A stretch of 64,000 nucleotides of DNA, taken from the NCBI RefSeq assembly GCF_032854445.1, contig NC_088302.1, positions 1,056,001 to 1,120,000 on the forward strand. Reading direction: 5' to 3'. Origin of the DNA: Liolophura sinensis. Its lineage: Eukaryota > Mollusca > Polyplacophora > Chitonida > Chitonidae. This document shows positions 58,641 through 64,000 of this stretch, one piece after another. The notes below the pieces were generated by a model that was not told the origin of the DNA, searched no databases, and was given only the letters and a program-made list of their open reading frames with translations. The translations under genes and the position numbers were made by a program. Positions within the stretch are counted from its first letter, which is position 1; each line of letters opens with the position of its first letter.

Positions 58641-59360
58641 GCTGATAATCGGTTTACAAGATAAACTTCGCCTTTGTACGGAAGTCGATTTAACGGATTG
58701 ACCGTTAGGCAGATTATGGTTCTGTGATTTTGCCCGGAGATCTTCCCGTCAGCTATTTGTTCTGAGAGCCACTTAGCTCATAATACTAGGGTATTTCCAG
58801 AGGTGGGGTCCTACTAATATGTGCACACACTACAATTCGGTATTGATGTTTGTCTCGAACAAATACGACACGTCTTCTCTTATTACCCACCAGCGAGTTT
58901 CCACATTCTACACTAGCTGTTTGGGCATCAAAGTTTCAAACAAAGCCTATAGGTCATGAACTGTATCGCGTCATGAAGTGAAATTCGAAACAGTGGCTGA
59001 AAATACCCTTTATTGATTTAATATTTTAGAGAATTGAAACATACATTACTTTTCAGTTTGTTAACCATACTGTTCAACCGGTTTTTATTTCGCCCATTAT
59101 AGGCCTAGGTGAGTTTATATGGAAGATATCTATTGCATGGTAGCGAGCCAATTGTTACCAACAGTCGCCATTCGTTACCAACAGTCGCAAGGACATCGTT
59201 GTAAGGCTGCACAAATGGCGTTGATGGAAGTATACATAAAAAGGATTTCCAAGACGGAGATTATGGTATTAGTGGAAATGAACAAAATCAGGTGATATTT
59301 TTTGGAATAAACTGCATATTTTCCGTCAATGTTCGGAAATGCAGGACCAGCTTAACCACA
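58641..59360. other. Unassigned stretch
   Basis: No coding or RNA feature. A small direct duplication, cgttaccaacagtcgc, lies at about 59154-59190. Confidence 0.45.
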
Positions 59361-59364
59361 ACCC

Positions 59365-59592
59365 CCCTCCAACACACACACACGACCCCCCTCCCCAACA
59401 CACACACACGACCCCCCTCCCCAACACACACACACGACCCCCCCCCAATACACACATACGACCCCCTCCCCCAACACACACACATGACCCCCCCCACACA
59501 CACACACACGCGACGCCCCTCCAACACACACGACCCCCGTCCCCCAACACACACACACGACCACCACCCCCCACCCCCCCACACACACCCAC
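59365..59592. repeat. C-rich / CA-rich tandem repeat, about 24-26-bp unit
   Basis: Units of acacacacgacccccctccc with caacac links repeat about nine times. It is low complexity, and the strong strand bias (C/A against G/T) opens frames on both strands. Confidence 0.92.
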
Positions 59593-61214
59593 TGTCTGCC
59601 CCACTGCCAACTATTTGTTTTGACCGTTGACTTCACCACAGCAGGTTACTTAAAGCGGACTGACCGCTGGGTCTTAGGGCAGCTGTAGTTTAGTGTCGTT
59701 TTGCTCCTAAGGAATAAAGCTGAGAATCCTTTTATAGTTGTATGTAGGTTAGGTTACATTCTAAAGAGTATCTTAAAGAATAAAAAGTAATCGTTTCATG
59801 TATCCATAGGCCATAATCATTCATCACCGCCTGGGTCATTTAAGTATGAGGGCTAAACCCGTCACGGGTTTCCATTTCCGTCCTCAGTTCATATCCATGC
59901 TCATTTCATAGTTTGAATTATTTTCAGTCTATGGGCTTATGAATACAAGCATCTGTTGGTGATGTTTGTGTTCAGAGAGTTTGTACAGTTTGTGTTTTTG
60001 TGTTACTACTCTGGATGTTATGTTCCCCATTTTCGGCGGTTATATTATAAACACCAATCCACATCTGCTAGCTTTAATTCACTTCATGCAGTAACACGTC
60101 TCATGGCTGACTAGTCATAGTTCAGATGACACAGATTAACGGGAAAACTGGAAAGAAATTTCCAGATACAGAATTGTGTCAAAAAGTATAATCTATTTTG
60201 TCAACACTTCTGCCCGAATCCTGGTCGTCTTAATTTAACCTGTCAATATACAGATAAAAAAAATCCATCCGATTCGCTGGCATTGCTGAGAATAAAATTC
60301 GACGTACAGCAGCTGAGATTAACTCTCTGTATTGCAAACGCCATTGCCATTGCCACTTTTTTTGTTGAGGTGCTGTGAGAGTTGTACTTGGTATTTTTGC
60401 AGGGCCTAGGGCTAACAACATTCCAATGCATCCTTCATGGCTAATTTTAGAGATCCATTTTATGTAAGCGAAAGACATGTTTGCCAAACGAAAGCCTTAG
60501 CATGTATGCAAACCAAGCATACAAGGAAAATCACTATCCAGGCATTAAGGTTTTATCTTCGAAATTTTATATCCAAATTCCCACATAGTGTGCATCAAAT
60601 TATAGCTTTAAATGGTTAAAAGGAACAAAACGAACATTTCAGTGGGATTAAATCAACTAAAGAATCAATCTGATCCAGATTTTCTGATATCTAGGAAACA
60701 TACTCCGTGTGTGTGTGTGTGTGTGTGTGTGATAATGTCTCCAAAGAAGATAAGTTGTCTGGCTTCCGTTATTAATCCATACAATCTACACATAGAGAGA
60801 GAGATCGGCTTGTAGTTCTCCCCGCACTTGACACACAAAACACTACAGTCAGTCCATCTGTCCACATCATGCTGTAGAATAACTGGTTCTTTTGATGTAC
60901 ATCTAAGTCGTCTGATGATGTGTGGCGCACTGCATGTTCGTTGTGCTTAGACTGAGTTTGTAATTGCTATTTGATAATGACAGTGCGCTGTGGGCATGGC
61001 GACCGGGCTCCAGTTACCTATGTACAGAATAAACGTATGTATAATGCCTGTTCTCTAAAGGAAAATACAAAATCATGTTATCATCATTGTTTATTTATTT
61101 GTTTATTGGATTCGTGCTAGCTCAGTTCAACCAGTTAGGCGAGTTGTACTTCACTCTGTCATTAAATCCGAATGTAGCATAACCTGAAGAATGACAACAA
61201 TATAAAGATTTGGT
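59593..61214. other. Unassigned stretch with a (GT)n microsatellite
   Basis: About eleven GT dinucleotides lie at 60707-60732. Short open frames around 60230-60487 (minus) and 60437-60815 (plus) have no recognisable domain. Confidence 0.45.
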
Positions 61215-61221
61215 TGTCCAC

Positions 61222-61650
61222 TGTTTCCATAATACAACCAGTAGGTCTGTTATCTCCGTGTTCAGGTCTCTTGTTACCATGATCCAACCAGTAGGTTTGT
61301 GATCACTGTGTACAGGTCACGTGTTTCCATGATCCAACCAGCAGGTTTGTTATCACTGTGTACAGGCCACGTATTTCCATGATCCAACCAGTAGGTTTGT
61401 GATCACTGTGTACAGGTCACGTGTTTCCATGATCCAACCAGCAGGTTTGTTATCACTGTGTACAGGCCACGTGTTTCCATGATCCAACCAGTAGGTTTGT
61501 GATCAATGTGTACAGGCCACGTGTTTCCATGATCCAACCAGTAGGTTTGTGATCACTGTGTACAGGTCACGTGTTTCCATGATATAACCAGCAGGTTTGT
61601 TACCACTGTGTACAGGTCACGTGTTTCTATAAGACAACCAGCAAGATTGT
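61222..61650. repeat. 50-bp minisatellite, about 8 copies
   Basis: The unit gatccaaccagtaggtttgt, then gatcactgtgtacaggtcac, then gtgtttccat, repeats every 50 bases. Confidence 0.94.
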
Positions 61651-61784
61651 TAGGTTTGTTTCACTAAATCTAAAATTTGGACAGAGACCGTGATAACATG
61701 TTTGACGTTTTAGAAAAATAATTTCACCGAAAAATCATGTGCTTTCATTGCTTATCGTCTGTTCCGTGTGTATTTGGAAACGAC

Positions 61785-62905
61785 TATGTGACATGGCTTT
61801 AGTGTTGTCTGGTTTCTCTTGAGTCTTACTGTGTATCCTCCTGCAGCAGGTGAGTCTGATATCTGCTCCACAACTACAACGTGAGACATTGTGTCTGTTC
61901 CACGACTACAAGATGAGACATTATGACATGGCTTTGGTGTTGTCTGGTTCCTCTTGAGTCTTACTGTGTGTAATCCTGCCGCAGGTCAGTCTGCTATCTG
62001 CTCCGCAACTACAACGTGAGACATTATGTCTGCTCCACAACTACAACGTGAGACATTATGTCTGCTCCACAACTACAACGTGAGACATTATGTCTGCTCC
62101 ACAACTACAACGTGAGACATTATGTCTGCTCCACAACTACAACGTGAGACATTATGACATGGCTTTGGTGATGTCTGGTTCTCTTGAGTCTTACTGTGTA
62201 TCCTCCTGCAGCAGGTCAGTCTGATATCTGCTCCACAACTACAACGTGAGACATTGTTTCTGTTCCACGACTACAAGGTGAGACATTATGTCTGCTCCAC
62301 AACTACAACGTGAGACATTATGACATGGCTTTGGTGATGTCTGGTTCTCTTGAGTCTTACTGTGTATCCTCCTGCCGCAGGTCAGTCTGCTATCTGCTCC
62401 ACGACTACAAGGTGAGACATTATGACATGGCTTTGGTGTTGTCTGGCTCCTCCTGAGTCGTACTGTGTAACCTCCTGCAGCAGGTCAGTCTGATATCTGC
62501 TCCGCATCTACAACGTGAGACATTATGTCTGCTCCACAACTACAACGTGAGACATTATGTCTGCTCCACGACTACAACGTGAGGCATTATGACATGGCTT
62601 TGGTGTTGTCTGGCTTCTCTTGAGTCTTACTGTGTATCCTCCTGCCGCAGGTCAGTCTGCTATCTGCTCCACGACTACAAGGTGAGACATTATGACATGG
62701 CTTTGGTGTTGTCTGGCTCCTCCTGAGTCGTACTGTGTATCCTCCTGCAGCAGGTCAGTGTGCTATCCTGCTATCTGCTCCGCAACTACAACGTGAGACA
62801 TTATGTCTGCTCCACAACTACAACGTGAGACATTATGTCTGCTCCACAAATACGACGTTAGACATTATGTCTGCTCCACAACTACAACGTGAGACATTAT
62901 GAATT
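61785..62905. repeat. Nested repeat: 32-bp array inside a longer unit with splice-site-like ends
   Basis: The short unit ctacaacgtgagacattatg, then tctgctccacaa, repeats every 32 bases in runs. A longer module (gacatggctttggtgttgtc, then cttactgtgtatcctcctgc, then a caggtcagtctgctatctgc phrase) recurs about seven times (61790, 61924, 62155, 62322, 62424, 62591, 62694) with different numbers of short units in between. Each module has a pyrimidine-rich tract ending in AG and a later CGTGAG, which look like an acceptor and a donor around a very short segment. Confidence 0.9.
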
Positions 62906-64000
62906 GTATGTGGAAATAATCCCGATTCATTATTCACGATGGAAATGCAATCTTTTTTGACTTTACGGTATATGTAGTCATTGTGAATAAAACAAGATAA
63001 ATATAATAGAGAGATATCCGTCAGTTTCAAGGTTTAACATGAAATTCTCTTTCACTGAGAATGATGTTTCCAATACTCTCGGACATTTTTTCTCTCTCTA
63101 CATCAGTCTTCCATGGCTTTCAGCAGTTATATCTATGCTCGGTTTTCCTAACGCCAACTTAGATGACAGAGAGAGCTAACTTAGCAGAAGGCCTTGGTCT
63201 CTGTGTATATTTGTTGTTATAATCCGCTCAAGCCCAGGCCAGCTGATTCCAGAGGGTAATCATTGGAGTATCCCGGGGCTAAATCCGCCTTCCGCTTAAT
63301 AACCAACTATCGATCTTGGCGAAATCAAACGTGTACAGTTATTGCGTCAATCTAATAAAGCTAAATTTTGGACAGAGACCGTGAGAACCTGTTTGATATT
63401 TAGGAAAAATAATTTCACTAAAAAATGCATGAACAGGGATGTCTGAGATGGGCACCCGATGCACTTTCTTTTGCATCGTCGATGCCCAATCACTGACATG
63501 GTAAAGTCTGATGATCAAAAACAAAACTTCCATCAACCGAGTATCATTGCAAAGGCCTAATCATATTGTTCAATAAAGGTAGAAGGATTTCGCAAACTTT
63601 TTACATGTGCCAGTGTTGAAAAAAAAATGACTTTTAAACTCCCATTTCCTTTCAAATGGAAATTTCTAGCTTAACAGTGGTTTTATCCCGCTAGTTTATC
63701 CCGCTGTTCACAGAAGCGTTTTTCTGTTTCGTTGTTCAGTATTATCTGAGCAGATTTGTGAATTTTATTGTCACTTTTTTCAGCACAATTCATGACAAAA
63801 TTTGCAGCCGCCGCGCACTTATCCTTTTCTGAAAATTCCTTGTTGGAGTCTTACAGCAGATTGTGCATGAAAGCATGTTAGGGTGCGGAGTCACACTTGA
63901 CGACATTACACGTTATGACGTGAAATTGCTACTGCTAACTCTTCTCTTGTGGACAGCCCCGCTCAGGGAACCACCAATCTTCAAGCGACAGCCGCCATTT
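62906..64000. other. Unassigned stretch to the right window edge
   Basis: No gene is visible. At about 63362-63430 it holds a diverged second copy of the sequence at about 61670-61740 (ttggacagagaccgtga, then aaaaataatttcac). No continuation of the receptor genes is seen. Confidence 0.45.

Noticed and set aside
59288-59639. Glycine/valine/cysteine-rich or proline/threonine/histidine-rich small proteins
   Set aside because: These are low-complexity CA/C-rich repeats read in several frames on both strands.
61950-62040. Resemblance of the repeated phrase to the C-V-L-L-R-Y-L-Q-G end of the receptor exons
   Set aside because: Only a few residues match in one frame (C-Y-L-L-R-N-Y), the segment is part of a tandem array, and no transmembrane sequence precedes it.

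Overview
The window looks like animal nuclear DNA, most likely from a lophotrochozoan and probably a mollusc. It is AT-leaning and gene-poor, with split genes using GT splice donors. It carries many copies of two tRNA-derived SINE families whose 3' tails (a 'gtacggcgtaaaacaccaat' type ending in AAATA repeats, and a 'tacgacgttaaaccccaagc' type) I associate with molluscan genomes. The clade call is from memory of these repeats, not from a search. There is nothing bacterial: no operons, no ribosome binding sites and no CRISPR array.

Only three pieces of host protein-coding sequence are convincing. All lie on the plus strand, at about 33.66-34.13 kb, 43.6-43.99 kb and 51.79-52.08 kb. Each is a first coding exon of a class A GPCR related to cholecystokinin/gastrin (CCK) or sulfakinin receptors. 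Each encodes an N-terminal tail, TM1, TM2 and the start of ECL1/TM3, and each ends at the same place (Y-L-Q-G) with a phase-1 GT donor. I find no TM3-TM7 exon between or after them. They may be alternative first exons feeding one downstream body beyond 64 kb, or first exons of decaying or very long-intron paralogues.

Mobile DNA: a degenerate APE-type LINE lies on the minus strand (about 20.25-25.37 kb) and is split by two minisatellites and a SINE. A 5'-truncated LINE 3' end lies on the plus strand at 50.46-51.05 kb. A Tc1/mariner element with near-perfect terminal inverted repeats and two in-frame TGA codons occupies 26.49-28.05 kb. There are about fifteen SINE copies or fragments, several with visible target-site duplications.

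Tandem repeats: roughly 20 kb (about 30 percent) is minisatellite, in more than twenty unrelated arrays. Unit lengths include 37, 50, 27/81, 35, 61, 57, 31, 45, 31, 54, 40, 30, 35, 58, 18, 24, 37, 31, 95/81/90, 50 and 32 bp. Two arrays (40 bp and 54 bp) are visibly amplified pieces of the LINE's own coding sequence. Long open frames inside arrays (for example 522 and 579 codons on opposite strands at 47.5-49.3 kb) are by-products of units whose length is a multiple of three, and I do not call them genes.

Layout: 0-18 kb is almost all minisatellites and SINEs. 18-28 kb holds the LINE, its internal arrays and the Tc1 element. 28-33.6 kb is mostly unique non-coding sequence. 33.6-52.1 kb holds the three receptor exons separated by arrays. 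52-64 kb is arrays plus unassigned sequence, including one unrecognised minus-strand open stretch at 53.8-55.0 kb.
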